Assembly (NCBI GenBank): GCA_964400875.1 | Contig: CAYNWK010000001.1 | Span: 1 to 64,000 of the forward strand | DNA length: 64,000 nucleotides | Direction of reading: 5' to 3' | From: CAYNWK01 sp964400875 | GTDB taxonomy: Bacteria > Chloroflexota > Anaerolineae > Anaerolineales > UBA4823 | Part shown: piece by piece, positions 1 through 11,408 of the stretch | Layout: every line of letters starts with the position of its first letter | Numbering within the stretch: the first letter of the stretch is position 1 | Notes under the pieces: generated by a model | The model's input: only the letters and a program-made list of their open reading frames with translations | Database searches by the model: none | Told to the model about the DNA's origin: nothing | Position numbers and translations under genes: made by a program

Positions 1-142
1 CTTGCTCGCTTGAATGATCGTTTGGGGTGTTTTGGAACATTCCCAGGAAGAAAACCGTCGAGAAATTTGGCTAAAGAAGATCTATTAATCCATCGACGGC
101 TAATACAGCGATCAAGAAGCTTTGATCACACAGGTCTATAAC

Positions 143-2290
143 ATGTCTCGAAACCGCTTATTTCCTACCACTTTAATCACGATCCTGTTGCTGATCGCGG
201 CAGCCTGCGTTGGAACGCCGCCTTTGACGCCAGCCTCTACCCTACAACCCGTTACGCTCACCACTGACGAACAGCATCCATCGCCAACTGCTAGGGTCAA
301 TCCACCTCCTACTCAAATACCTGTACCCACACTTGATCTCGAAACCAGCCCGCGTATTATCGAGCCAGGTAACGCAGAGGCGGTGGTAGCGCTAACTAGG
401 TTGGGCAAAGGGACTATCACGTCCCATCTGATCTACTCGGCGGAGGGGTCGCGGATGGCGATCCCGACCTCGGCTGGGATTTACCTTTACGACGCAGAGA
501 CTCATGAGGCGTTATACAGTATCCCTGTTGGGTCATACTTTATTGCCTTATCACCCGATGGGAGCCTCCTGGCAGCTAGCGAGCGCGGCGTGGTATCCCT
601 TTGGGACCCGGCTACAGGCGTTAAGGCTGGTGTGCTTGTAAGTGAACCAGATGTTGTGTACTGGGATCTAACCTTCTCACCAGATGGTTCTATGCTGTCG
701 GCTGTAACTTGGGAGAATGAGATCTATGTCTGGTCGCTGGCAAGCGGCGAAAGGTTGTTTACCTTCCCCGGTAACCAGTTGCTGTTCTCTTCGGACGGGG
801 AGCTGGCGGTTGTCGTCATATATGGAGAAGATCGAATACAGCTTTACGAGACTCGCGGCGGAACCGAACTAAATACATGGAACGCTCGCCACGCGGGGTT
901 CACCCCAAGCGGTCAAATTTGGCTCGAGGCCGGGAATTCTGTGCGATTGTTGGAAACCAAGAAGGATACAGCCACATCTCCATTTAACGGGATCGAGCCC
1001 TCTTTTTCTACAGACGGCTCGTTAATAGCCCTGTATGGCAACCAACAGATCTGGTTGTACGACGTCCAAAACGGGCGTCGCATCCAGATGCTGGAAGGCA
1101 GCTACGTACATATAGACAATGTGATCTTTTCCCCGGATGGGCTGACAGTAGCTGGAACCGTGGATACCCTCCACTGTCCCACTTGCTCGGATATGGATGG
1201 CCTGGACCGTTACGTTATCCTATGGCGGACAGCGGATGGCTCGATCCTTTCCAAGATGGAGATTCCATCAGACTGGCTGGCTTTCTCACCAGACAGCAGC
1301 ATTCTCGCGGTAGCTTTACCCGAAACTGTGCAGTTCGTTAATACATTCGATGGCTCAATTATCAGCCTGATGGAAGGTTTCACTGCCCCGGTAGCAGGGG
1401 CGGCGCTCGCGCCTGATGGGGTGACTTTAGCGGCCGTGTACGCGACCAACCCTTACACTTTGCGCTTTTGGAACCTCCAAAACAGCGAGGTTGTCCGCGA
1501 ACTGATGGGCAGAGAAGACACCAGCGCAGAAAATAACTTGGCTATGGCGTACAGTCCAAAAGGCGACCTTCTTGCCGTGCGAGGAGACCTGTGGGACCTG
1601 GATACGGGCGAGGAATTGATTGAGTTGGAACATGCGATCACAGCCGTAACCTCCTGCTGGGCTACCGGAGTGGCATTTGCCCCGCAAAAAAACAATCTGG
1701 CTACTGGCTGTTTTGAAGGCAAGCTCGACCTCTGGAGCGTGCCTGATGGGGTGCTGTTGAAAAGAATTGGCAGATACGGCAGCTGGGTGGACGAACTGGC
1801 GTATTCCCCTGATGGAGAACGCCTGGCAGCTATCTACAATGTTCCTGATTACCTGGTGCAGGTCTGGCAGCTGCCGGATGGAAAAGCCGCGTTCGCGTTG
1901 ACCGGTGGGCATTTCACCCGGGTGGCATACTCGCCGGATGGGTCCACCCTGGCAACGGTCATGGCAAACCCAGATTACGATCAATACGGTTGGCCGGCCG
2001 GCTTCGTACAGTTGTGGAGCGCTTCGGATGGTAAAGAGCTCGCCCAGCTGGAGGTCGATGACGCGGTCAGCATCGCTTTCTCTCCGGACAGCCGCATCCT
2101 GGCAACGGGCTCCTTCGACGGCTCCCTGCGTATGTGGGACCTCGCTGGAGGAAATCTGCTTTTTGAAACCGGTGCACATTTCGATTCGATCCAGCGGCTG
2201 GCTTTCACTCCGGATGGAACTCGCCTGATCACAGGTTCGCGGGATGGGACGATAGCGCTGTGGGGAATCCCAGATACAACAATCCCATAA
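143..2290 (+). CDS. WD40-type beta-propeller lipoprotein
   Basis: Predicted exported lipoprotein of about 715 residues. The N-terminus has a hydrophobic stretch ending in a lipobox (LLLIAAAC), then a Pro/Thr-rich linker, then serial WD40-like blades carrying SPDG turns and strands ending in LW or WD through to the C-terminus. WD40 propellers are usually protein-interaction platforms; no catalytic domain is visible, so the role is unknown. I start at the ATG at 143 rather than an upstream in-frame TTG at 122, because it places the signal peptide at the very N-terminus. The next gene is another exported propeller-like lipoprotein on the same strand, so the two may act together at the cell surface. 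Confidence 0.8.
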   Translation: MSRNRLFPTTLITILLLIAAACVGTPPLTPASTLQPVTLTTDEQHPSPTARVNPPPTQIPVPTLDLETSPRIIEPGNAEAVVALTRLGKGTITSHLIYSAEGSRMAIPTSAGIYLYDAETHEALYSIPVGSYFIALSPDGSLLAASERGVVSLWDPATGVKAGVLVSEPDVVYWDLTFSPDGSMLSAVTWENEIYVWSLASGERLFTFPGNQLLFSSDGELAVVVIYGEDRIQLYETRGGTELNTWNARHAGFTPSGQIWLEAGNSVRLLETKKDTATSPFNGIEPSFSTDGSLIALYGNQQIWLYDVQNGRRIQMLEGSYVHIDNVIFSPDGLTVAGTVDTLHCPTCSDMDGLDRYVILWRTADGSILSKMEIPSDWLAFSPDSSILAVALPETVQFVNTFDGSIISLMEGFTAPVAGAALAPDGVTLAAVYATNPYTLRFWNLQNSEVVRELMGREDTSAENNLAMAYSPKGDLLAVRGDLWDLDTGEELIELEHAITAVTSCWATGVAFAPQKNNLATGCFEGKLDLWSVPDGVLLKRIGRYGSWVDELAYSPDGERLAAIYNVPDYLVQVWQLPDGKAAFALTGGHFTRVAYSPDGSTLATVMANPDYDQYGWPAGFVQLWSASDGKELAQLEVDDAVSIAFSPDSRILATGSFDGSLRMWDLAGGNLLFETGAHFDSIQRLAFTPDGTRLITGSRDGTIALWGIPDTTIP

Positions 2291-2465
2291 GTACTCTTGT
2301 GGGATTAGAGCGAGTTGCCGTTCTCGCTCGCACGGTGAATCTGGATCTGGAACATTGAGGACGGCGCGCTCCGATCGATTGTGAAAGCCGCCTGTCCTTG
2401 CTCTTAACCGCCATGATAGAAGACTGCCTCGTGATGAATTCATGGGGATCTGAGGAATGGAATAA
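2291..2465. other. intergenic region without a gene
   Basis: A short inverted repeat (ATCCCA / TGGGAT) overlaps the end of the WD40 gene near 2276-2302, but no run of T follows it, so it is at best a weak terminator. Nothing else is recognised before the next start codon. Confidence 0.3.
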
Positions 2466-3959
2466 ATGATGAAGATGCTTGCCGGCTTTGTTTCTTTTTT
2501 GTTCTTTAGTGGGTGCGCCAGGATTCCCGTTACGGCGGTGGAGATCTCGCAGACTCCCTCGGCAGCGCCATCCGCCGTAGCAATGACCGCGACTCTTGCC
2601 GCCACGGACTTAATTGAGACCATCCCACCAGCGCCTACTCCCTTCTTGCAACTCCCTGAGGAGGACCAGGTGTTGTTCACCATCCCCAACCCTGAACACT
2701 GGTCCGGAAAGGAAGGGGATCCGCGTCCGGATTGGAAAGGCTGGGGCGCGGCAGCTTTTGACGTCGCCCCCGACGGCTCGTTCTGGATCGCCGACACCGC
2801 CGTATTTCCCAACCGGCTGCTACACTACAGCCCGGGGGGTGAGCTATTGCGCGAAATTTCCCTGGAGGGCTTGGTGGTTCATGTTTACGACCTGGCGGTC
2901 TCCGCCGAGAACATATGGTTATTGGATATTTCCTCACAGCAGCCAAAAGTGGTTCAACTAGGTCAGGAGGGAGAATACCTCGCCAGCCTGGATGCGCCGC
3001 ACGAAGTTTTCTCGCTCTTAATTGGCGAGGGGAAGGAAGTGCTGCTGTATGGATTAGGCAAGTACATCGAACTGATCGGTTCTTCCGGTGAAATCACCAG
3101 GCGACCACTCGATGCGTTGGTTTATTTCGGTCATAGCTTTCAAGTCGGAGCATACAACGAGGCTGCGGGAAAACTCCCTATCTTCGTGGATGGAGGACCA
3201 TTCGAGCCTGACCCGGATTTTTCCGTCGAAGCGGATCCTTTCGTAGGCTTCAATCCGGATGGCAGCTTCGCGCTCGCCGGGTACGTACTTGCTGGCGAAG
3301 CCCAACTGGACCGCCAGGTGCGCTACTACAATCCAGCGGGAGATCCGCTTGGCGCAGCGCGGCAGCGCTCTCAGACTATTTATAAAGACTGGAATCATCA
3401 TCTGGCGTTCAGGCCTACCGGCGCCGTCTACCAGTTGCTCTCCAATCCGGATCAATCTGTGCAGATCCTGCGCTTAGGTTTTACCGAGAAACTATCTCCG
3501 TTCGCACCTTTCCCTATCGTTACCCCAACGCCTTTGACCGCGCTGTCGCTCTCTGAATCACCGGCGACGGAAGAAGAGCAGGCGCGCAAAACGCTGGTGA
3601 CATTTTTTGATGACTTGAGCGCAGGGAATTATGAGGCTGCAGCCGACCACTTCGGCGGCGATGTCAGTGAGTATGCCCGCGCGCCGATGTCCGGTGAAAC
3701 CGTTGAGGCTTACTGGGAATATATTTGCGGGTTCTTGTGGTGCCTGCCAATAGCCGAGGTCACCGGCTCGGAACAGATCTCCGCCGATGAATACCTTTTC
3801 TTCGTAGTTTTTGTGATGCCGGATGGGAGGCGCTTCGAGATCGGCGCCTGCTGTGGGGGCGATCCTGCTGCCACCCCACCTGTTTGGCAGTTCGCCTACC
3901 CATTAAAGAAGATCGGCGGCGTTTGGAAAGTGATGCGCGGGCCGCTGTTTACTCCATAA
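2466..3959 (+). CDS. lipoprotein with propeller-like middle and C-terminal NTF2-like region
   Basis: Predicted lipoprotein of 497 residues. The signal peptide ends at FFSGC (residue about 18). It is followed by a Pro/Thr-rich linker, then at roughly residues 80-340 repeated motifs of the type DGSFWIADT and LHYSPGG, reminiscent of NHL or 6-bladed propellers. The C-terminal 130 residues begin LVTFFDDLSAGNYEAAADHF, a pattern seen in NTF2/DUF4878-like domains of exported proteins. Function is unknown. It is convergent with the methylmalonyl-CoA epimerase gene, whose stop codon lies only 1 nt away, so a shared terminator would have to sit inside coding sequence. Confidence 0.7.
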   Translation: MMKMLAGFVSFLFFSGCARIPVTAVEISQTPSAAPSAVAMTATLAATDLIETIPPAPTPFLQLPEEDQVLFTIPNPEHWSGKEGDPRPDWKGWGAAAFDVAPDGSFWIADTAVFPNRLLHYSPGGELLREISLEGLVVHVYDLAVSAENIWLLDISSQQPKVVQLGQEGEYLASLDAPHEVFSLLIGEGKEVLLYGLGKYIELIGSSGEITRRPLDALVYFGHSFQVGAYNEAAGKLPIFVDGGPFEPDPDFSVEADPFVGFNPDGSFALAGYVLAGEAQLDRQVRYYNPAGDPLGAARQRSQTIYKDWNHHLAFRPTGAVYQLLSNPDQSVQILRLGFTEKLSPFAPFPIVTPTPLTALSLSESPATEEEQARKTLVTFFDDLSAGNYEAAADHFGGDVSEYARAPMSGETVEAYWEYICGFLWCLPIAEVTGSEQISADEYLFFVVFVMPDGRRFEIGACCGGDPAATPPVWQFAYPLKKIGGVWKVMRGPLFTP

Positions 3960-3960
3960 G

Positions 3961-4368
3961 CTACGGCAGTTCGTACAGCTCCACCATCACCCCATAAGCG
4001 CTTTTGGGGTGGATGAAAGCGTATTTGCGCCCGTCCGAGCCTTCTTTGGGCTCATCGTTGATCAGTTCGATCCCCTTCGATTTGAGCTTAGCCAGCATCG
4101 CGGCGATATCGTCCACTTCCAGGCAAAGATGGTGCATGCCGGGGCCGCGCTTATCCAGGTATCTAGCCAGGCCGGAATCCGTCGTGGTAGGTCTGACCAG
4201 CTCGATCTCGCTGTCTCCAACGGGCAAGAAGGCGATCTGCGCCTGTTCCCCGGGGACGTCGTGAACGTAGGATAGCTCCATACCCAGCGCGTCCCGCCAG
4301 AAATCCAACGGGCCATCCAGGTCGCCTACCAGCAAAGCAATGTGGTTGATTTTCTTGATCGTCGGCAT
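3961..4368 (-). CDS. mce: methylmalonyl-CoA epimerase
   Basis: 135-residue glyoxalase/vicinal-oxygen-chelate protein that would interconvert (R)- and (S)-methylmalonyl-CoA. The family metal ligands are visible as HIALLVGDLD near the N-terminus, HHLCLEVDD in the middle and VELYELP at the C-terminus. Length matches the family. The start ATG at 4368 is preceded by AGAGGAT. It lies 9 nt downstream of the mutase gene on the same strand, so the two enzymes are probably co-transcribed and form the propionyl-CoA/succinyl-CoA branch. The usual B12-binding small subunit of the mutase is not between them. Confidence 0.9.
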   Translation of the reverse strand: MPTIKKINHIALLVGDLDGPLDFWRDALGMELSYVHDVPGEQAQIAFLPVGDSEIELVRPTTTDSGLARYLDKRGPGMHHLCLEVDDIAAMLAKLKSKGIELINDEPKEGSDGRKYAFIHPKSAYGVMVELYELP

Positions 4369-4377
4369 GGTTATCCT

Positions 4378-6033
<1,656 letters not shown>

Positions 6034-6147
6034 AGACGAACTCCGCTTAGGTTTTTTCCAGTATAACCGATTCATTCCAGGCGGAGGCGATCTGCTTTCG
6101 GGGATGATCTTTCACTCACGTCGCATGGTACGAAGCTCTTTTTTGGT

Positions 6148-6158
6148 TATGGTAAACT
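6148..6158 (+). promoter_or_regulatory. extended -10 promoter element
   Basis: The 11-mer TATGGTAAACT at 6148-6158 is identical to the extended -10 of the metH promoter at 7586-7596. No good -35 precedes it. It would drive the DUF1786 gene with a leader of roughly 155 nt. Confidence 0.4.
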
Positions 6159-6318
6159 CGCGTTAAAACACGAATGCTGCGAATTCCCGGGCATTTTTTC
6201 AAGGTTTATTGCAGCCTCGCCGTTCCATGGCGGGCGTCACAATCTCCCACCCGTGGTGAGCAGATCGCCTGGCTTCGCCCGCGATGACGCCGCCAAAAAA
6301 GAAGAAAGCAAGCAGAAG

Positions 6319-7503
6319 ATGAAGATCCTTACTGTTGACGTGGGCACCGGCACCCAAGATATCTTCCTGTACGATTCCAGGATTGACATCGAAAACGGCT
6401 TAAAACTGATCGTCCCCTCCCCAACCATGATCGTCCACCACCGGCTGAAAGAAGCTACCCGCCTGGCCGAACCGGTCTTGCTCACCGGTGTCACCATGGG
6501 CGGCGGGCCCAGCCAGTGGGCAGCGGAGGATCACGCCAAAGCTGGATATCCGGTATTCGCCACCGCCGAAGCCGCGCGTTCATTCAACGACGACCTGGAG
6601 GCCGTCGCCGAGATGGGGGTTCAGATCGTCAGCGAGGACGAGGCGGCGCGCTTGCGCTCCAGGACCCGGACTCTGGAGCTGCGCGACTTCGATTTCAGCG
6701 CCATCGCACGCGCCCTGGAGCCCTTCGACGTGCGCCTGGACCACCTGGCTGCAGTAGGGGTCGCAGCGTTCGACCATGGCAACGCGCCCCCGGATTACTC
6801 CGACCGGCAGTTCCGTTTCGACTACCTCGACGAGCGCATCCGCGCCAGCCGCGCGCGTGTGGACATACACCCGCTCTCCGCTTTCGCGCATCCAGCCCGG
6901 GAAGTTCCCGCCATCATGACGCGCCTGCAAGCAGTGGTCGATTCGGCTCAAGACGTGGACGCCCCGCTGGTTGTGATGGACACCGCCCCGGCCGCGGTCC
7001 TCGGAGCTTGCTTCGATCCCCAGGTCGCACGGCGTGAACGTGTGATGATTGCCAACGTGGGCAACTTCCACACCCTGGCGTTTCGGCTCGGCCCTGAGGG
7101 GATCGAGGGCGTCTTTGAGCACCATACCGGCGAGATTGACCTGCCCAGGCTGGAAACGCTGCTGCGCTCGCTGGCCGATGGCAGCCTCCGGCATGCCGAT
7201 GTCTTCGACGACAATGGGCACGGCGCGCTGATCTACCGGCACGAGGCGCTGCCTATGCCATCCAATGGCGGCGGGAAGGACGGATCGGATTACGGGGTGG
7301 CGGTCACTGGCCCGCGGCGCGGCCTGATGCGCGCCTCGCACCTGCGGCCTTATTTCGCAGTCCCTTTTGGCGATATGATGATCTCCGGGTGCTTCGGGTT
7401 GTTAGCCGCCATCGCCGACGTCATGCCGGAGTTGTCCGGGCCGGTGCGCGCCTCGCTGCGTGGCGCAGGCGGGAGTGGAACACCTCCGTGGGAGATCGAC
7501 TGA
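6319..7503 (+). CDS. DUF1786 family protein (ASKHA-like N-terminus)
   Basis: 394-residue protein matching the DUF1786 family, sometimes labelled putative pyruvate formate-lyase activating enzyme although no radical-SAM CxxxCxxC motif is present. The N-terminus MKILTVDVGTGTQD resembles the phosphate-1 loop of acetate kinase/Hsp70-type ATPases. Other conserved-looking blocks are GVTMGGGPSQWA, FDHGNAPPDYSDR, MDTAPAAVLG and VGNFHTLAFRL. The start ATG at 6319 is chosen because the preceding in-frame residues (from 6253) are low-complexity and unlike the family. It is divergent from the mutase operon. Substrate and pathway are unknown. Confidence 0.7.
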   Translation: MKILTVDVGTGTQDIFLYDSRIDIENGLKLIVPSPTMIVHHRLKEATRLAEPVLLTGVTMGGGPSQWAAEDHAKAGYPVFATAEAARSFNDDLEAVAEMGVQIVSEDEAARLRSRTRTLELRDFDFSAIARALEPFDVRLDHLAAVGVAAFDHGNAPPDYSDRQFRFDYLDERIRASRARVDIHPLSAFAHPAREVPAIMTRLQAVVDSAQDVDAPLVVMDTAPAAVLGACFDPQVARRERVMIANVGNFHTLAFRLGPEGIEGVFEHHTGEIDLPRLETLLRSLADGSLRHADVFDDNGHGALIYRHEALPMPSNGGGKDGSDYGVAVTGPRRGLMRASHLRPYFAVPFGDMMISGCFGLLAAIADVMPELSGPVRASLRGAGGSGTPPWEID

Positions 7504-7567
7504 GCGAGAGGCTGTCAAGCATCCTTCGTCGGTTGGTACGCTAGCAGCGCTGAAACGGAGGGAAAAT

Positions 7568-7596
7568 TTGACATTATTTACCCCCTATGGTAAACT
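7568..7596 (+). promoter_or_regulatory. sigma-A promoter of the metH operon
   Basis: TTGACA at 7568-7573, a 17-nt spacer, and TAAACT at 7591-7596 with an extended TG at 7588-7589. Transcription would start near 7603, about 50 nt ahead of the SAM-I riboswitch. Confidence 0.8.
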
Positions 7597-7650
7597 TTGG
7601 GCCAACAACTGAGTTGAGCTGGCGTTAATCCGCCCGCCCATACTATGGAT

Positions 7651-7770
7651 ACTCATCCAGAGAGGTGGAGGGACCGGCCCTGTGAAGCCTCGGCAACCAC
7701 TGCGTAATTCAACTTCGTAGCAGGTGCCAATTCCGGCAGCCAGCAAGCTGGCTGGAAGATGAGGGATGAC
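7651..7770 (+). ncRNA. SAM-I (S-box) riboswitch
   Basis: The S-box core is recognisable: the 5' segment with AGAGAGGTGGAGGGA followed by GGCCCTGTGAAGCC and CGGCAACC, then the variable P3/P4 hairpins including AGCCAGCAAGCTGGCT. The closing helix P1 pairs CTCATC (7652-7657) with GATGAG (7758-7763). The element binds S-adenosylmethionine and in this class normally turns transcription off when SAM is abundant. An intrinsic terminator follows 20 nt later and the next gene is metH, so the regulatory logic fits. Confidence 0.93.
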
Positions 7771-7783
7771 GCACCGCTTGTGC

Positions 7784-7809
7784 CGCCTCTCATCGGAGAG
7801 GCGTTTTTT
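7784..7809 (+). terminator. SAM-I riboswitch expression-platform terminator
   Basis: Perfect 8-bp stem CGCCTCTC / GAGAGGCG with loop ATCG, followed by six T. It lies between the aptamer and the metH ribosome-binding site, as expected for SAM-dependent premature termination. Confidence 0.9.
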
Positions 7810-7860
7810 GATCTTCCTGCCTCCCCACTAAGATTCAAGGTCGAATAACGGAGGTACCAC

Positions 7861-10800
7861 TTGCCAGACAGACAATACACCAACCGCCGCTACCTGGACG
7901 CCGTACAAAGGCGCATCGTGATCTTCGACGGCGCCATGGGCACCAGCCTTCAGTCGCAGAATCTGACCGCCGAACATTTCGGCGGCGAACGCTACAACGG
8001 CTGCAACGATTACCTGGTGATCTCCTATCCGCAGGCGGTAGAAAAAGTACACCGCGCCTTCCTGGAGGTTGGGGTTGACGCCGTAGAGACCAATACCTTT
8101 CGCGCCAACCGGCTCACCCTGGGCGAGTTCGGGCTGGGAGATCGGGTTTACGAGGTCAATCACACCGCGGCGGCGCTCGCCCGGCGGCTGGCGGACGAAT
8201 ACGCAACCCAACAGAAACCTCGCTTTGTTGCCGGGTCGATCGGACCATCCGGGAAACTGCCCTCCGCCAACGACCCGGATCTGTCGAATGTCACCTACGA
8301 CGAATTAGCCGACATTTTCCGGGAACAAACCATCGGCCTGATCGACGGTGGGGTGGACCTGCTGCTGATCGAGACCTCCCAGGATATCCTGGAAGTCAAA
8401 GCGGTCATCGAGGGCATCCAGCAGGCTTTCGACGAGACCGGGGTCTACCTGCCCATCCAGGCCCAGGTCACCCTGGACACCACCGGGCGCATGCTGCTGG
8501 GCACCGACATCGCGGCGGCCCTGACCATCCTGGAAGGGTTGCCGATTGATGTGATCGGCCTAAACTGCTCTACCGGCCCGGAGCACATGCGCGAGCCGAT
8601 CCGCTACCTGGGCGAGCATACCAGTCTGCCGGTTTCATGTATCCCGAACGCCGGGCTGCCCCTGAACGTAGACGGTGAGGCGGTCTACCCGCTCCAGCCG
8701 AAACCTTTTGCCGGAGCGCTGGCCGAATTCGTCCAAAAGAACAACATTAGCGTGGTGGGCGGCTGCTGCGGGACTACGCCGGAGCACCTCAGGCTGCTGG
8801 TGCAATCGCTGGAAGGCGTCCCCCTTCCGCCCCGCCCCGCGCCCGACGAACCGCGCCTGTCCTCCTCGATGCGGACAACGCCGATGCGGCAGCAACCGCC
8901 GCCGCTGCTGATCGGCGAGCGCTGCAACGCCCAGGGCAGCCGTAAGTTCAAACGGCTGCTGCTCGCCGAAGAACTGGACTCTATCCTCGAGATCGGCCGC
9001 GGGCAAGTAGAGGGAGGCGCGCACGCTCTAGACGTCTCGGTGGCGGTCACAGAACGCGCCGACGAGACCGAGTTGATGCGCAAAGTGGTCAAGAAGCTGG
9101 CCATGGGGGTGGACGTGCCCCTCGTGATCGATACTACCGAGCCCGAGGTTATGGAAGCCGCGTTGAAGATCGCCCCGGGACGCTGCTTGCTCAATTCGAC
9201 CCACCTTGAATCCGGGCGGGCGAAAGCCGACCAGGTGTTCGGGCTTGCAAAAGCGCACAACGCCGCCGTGCTGGCCCTTACCATCGACGAAAACGGCATG
9301 GCGAAGACCGCCGAGCACAAGCTCGCTGTAGCCAGGCGCATCCACGACATCGCCGTGGGTGATCACGGTTTGAGCCCGGAGGCCCTGGTCTTCGATACCC
9401 TGACTTTCACCCTGGCGACCGGCGACCCGGAATTCGCCGAGTCGGCCATCGCAACCATCGAAGGCATCCGCCAGATCAAACGCGAGCTGCCCGGCGTGAT
9501 GACCTCCTTAGGGGTCAGCAACGTGTCCTTCGGGTTGAGCCCCGCCGCCCGGCCGGTTCTCAACAGCGTGATGCTGTATCACGCAGTCCAGGCCGGCTTG
9601 GATATGGCTATCGTCAATCCCGCACACATCTCCCCGTATGCCGAGATCCCGGAGTACGAACGAGAGCTCACCGAAGATTTGATCTTCAACCGGCGGCCCG
9701 ACGCGCTACAGCGCTTTATTGAATACTATGAGCAGAACGATCATCCGCTGAATGAGGGTGCTGCCAATACCGATCCGACGGTAGGGATGACCCCGGAGGA
9801 ACGCCTGCACTGGCGCATCCTCCACCGCCACAAGGATGGGGTAGAAACCGACATCGACGAGCTGATCGCCCGCAATGGCAAAGTCAGCCAGCACGAACAG
9901 GCTGTGAAGATCCTCAATACTGTCTTGCTCCCGGCGATGAAAGAAGTTGGCGACAAGTTCGGGGCCGGCGAGCTGATCCTACCCTTCGTACTGCAATCGG
10001 CGGAGGTGATGAAGAAGGCTGTAGCCCATGTGGAACAATTCCTGGACCGCAAGGAGGGCGCCAGCAAAGGCACCGTTGTCCTGGCGACCGTGTATGGCGA
10101 CGTCCACGATATCGGCAAAAACCTGGTCAAGACCATCCTGGCCAACAACGGCTATACGGTTGTTGATCTCGGCAAACAAGTCCCCGCGGAGACGATCATC
10201 ACCAAGGCCGTTGAGGTGAACGCCAACGCTATCGGTCTGAGCGCGCTGCTGGTCAACACCAGCAAACAAATGCCCCTGATCGTCAACGAGCTGCAGCGCC
10301 GCGGCCTGGAATTTCCCGTCCTGATAGGCGGCGCGGCGATCAACCGGCGGTTCGGCTGGCGCATCCTGTTTACCGAGAACGGCGAACTGTACGAGCCCGG
10401 TGTCTTCTACTGCAAGGACGCCTTCGAGGGCCTGGGTGTGATGGACACGCTGGGCAAGCCGGCAGGACGGACCGATTTATTGGATCAGCTCCGCCAGGAT
10501 GCCCGTCGTGAGCTCGGCCGTGAGGCCAGTCAACGAGCACATCCACCTTCCAAACGCCAATCCTCGGTTTCCCCCGCAGGTCGCATCCCACGCCCAGAGC
10601 GCTGGGGACCCAGGGTCGTCCACGATATGCCGCTCGAGCTGGTCTTCCAGTGCCTGTTTAAGAACGAACTGTTCCGCCTGTCCTGGGGTGCCAAGAATGC
10701 GCATGGCGGGGAATGGGAACAGCTGGAAGACGAATTCGAAACTCGGCTGGCGCGCATGCAGCGCCAGGCGCTGCAGGAAGGCTGGCTCACCCCACGCGGT

Positions 10801-11379
10801 GTTTACGGGTACTGGCCGGCGCAGGCGGATGGCGATGACCTGCTGCTCTACGTACCTGAGACGGCTGACGCCGCGCAGCCTGAAGAGCTGATCCGCTTCG
10901 AGTTCCCCAGGCAACCGCACGCCGAACACCTTTGTCTGGCAGACTACTTCGCGCCCGCCGATTCGGGTCAGCTGGACACCGTCGCCCTGCAAGTGGTTAC
11001 CGTCGGCCAGGTGGCGACGGAATGGGTCGACCGCCTGCAGGCGAGCGGAGATTACTCCGAGGCGTACTTTACCCACGGCTTGGCCGTACAAACAGCCGAA
11101 GCAGCCGCCGAATACCTCCACCGGCACATCCGCCGGGAGCTGGGGATCACGGATGGACAGGGCAAACGCTACTCCTGGGGTTATCCAGCCATCCCCGAAC
11201 TGGAGGATCACCGCAAGGTGTTCGCGCTGCTCCCCGCCGAAGACGCCCTGGGCATGACTTTGACAGAAGCCTACCAGCTGGTACCGGAACAGTCCACGGC
11301 GGCGATCATCATCCATCACCCGGAGGCCAAATATTACAGCGTTGGGAAGAGCCGGGTGGAACAGCTGCTGGAAGCCTGA
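7861..11379 (+). CDS. metH: cobalamin-dependent methionine synthase
   Basis: 1172-residue enzyme transferring a methyl group from 5-methyltetrahydrofolate to homocysteine through cobalamin. Domains in order: homocysteine-binding domain with zinc cysteines (GLNCSTGP near 240, GGCCGTTPEH near 302), pterin-binding domain (GERCNAQGSRKF, about 350-620), cobalamin cap, B12-binding Rossmann domain with the cobalt-ligating histidine in DVHDIG (residues 747-752), and an AdoMet activation domain (about 920-1172, YSWGYPAIPELEDH). The start is TTG at 7861, placed after GGAGGT. It is the first gene after the SAM-I riboswitch and is followed 29 nt later by the fused methyltransferase/MTHFR. Confidence 0.96.
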   Translation: MPDRQYTNRRYLDAVQRRIVIFDGAMGTSLQSQNLTAEHFGGERYNGCNDYLVISYPQAVEKVHRAFLEVGVDAVETNTFRANRLTLGEFGLGDRVYEVNHTAAALARRLADEYATQQKPRFVAGSIGPSGKLPSANDPDLSNVTYDELADIFREQTIGLIDGGVDLLLIETSQDILEVKAVIEGIQQAFDETGVYLPIQAQVTLDTTGRMLLGTDIAAALTILEGLPIDVIGLNCSTGPEHMREPIRYLGEHTSLPVSCIPNAGLPLNVDGEAVYPLQPKPFAGALAEFVQKNNISVVGGCCGTTPEHLRLLVQSLEGVPLPPRPAPDEPRLSSSMRTTPMRQQPPPLLIGERCNAQGSRKFKRLLLAEELDSILEIGRGQVEGGAHALDVSVAVTERADETELMRKVVKKLAMGVDVPLVIDTTEPEVMEAALKIAPGRCLLNSTHLESGRAKADQVFGLAKAHNAAVLALTIDENGMAKTAEHKLAVARRIHDIAVGDHGLSPEALVFDTLTFTLATGDPEFAESAIATIEGIRQIKRELPGVMTSLGVSNVSFGLSPAARPVLNSVMLYHAVQAGLDMAIVNPAHISPYAEIPEYERELTEDLIFNRRPDALQRFIEYYEQNDHPLNEGAANTDPTVGMTPEERLHWRILHRHKDGVETDIDELIARNGKVSQHEQAVKILNTVLLPAMKEVGDKFGAGELILPFVLQSAEVMKKAVAHVEQFLDRKEGASKGTVVLATVYGDVHDIGKNLVKTILANNGYTVVDLGKQVPAETIITKAVEVNANAIGLSALLVNTSKQMPLIVNELQRRGLEFPVLIGGAAINRRFGWRILFTENGELYEPGVFYCKDAFEGLGVMDTLGKPAGRTDLLDQLRQDARRELGREASQRAHPPSKRQSSVSPAGRIPRPERWGPRVVHDMPLELVFQCLFKNELFRLSWGAKNAHGGEWEQLEDEFETRLARMQRQALQEGWLTPRGVYGYWPAQADGDDLLLYVPETADAAQPEELIRFEFPRQPHAEHLCLADYFAPADSGQLDTVALQVVTVGQVATEWVDRLQASGDYSEAYFTHGLAVQTAEAAAEYLHRHIRRELGITDGQGKRYSWGYPAIPELEDHRKVFALLPAEDALGMTLTEAYQLVPEQSTAAIIIHHPEAKYYSVGKSRVEQLLEA

Positions 11380-11408
11380 GCAGCCAGTTTGACCAAAGGA
11401 GATTCACA

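Noticed and set aside
2276..2302. Terminator after the WD40 gene
   Set aside because: The inverted repeat ATCCCA/TGGGAT is short, has a 12-nt loop and no T-run.
1427..2812. 461-residue open frame on the minus strand
   Set aside because: Lies antisense to the WD40 lipoprotein gene and runs into the next one. Its translation has no family-like motifs and the plus-strand genes have signal peptides and repeats.
10477..11319. 280-residue open frame on the minus strand
   Set aside because: Antisense to the activation domain of metH; no motifs of its own.
10932..11408. N-terminal extension of the fused methyltransferase/MTHFR
   Set aside because: The frame is open upstream but overlaps metH, and the translation is Arg/Gly-rich without family similarity; a good ribosome-binding site precedes the ATG at 11409.
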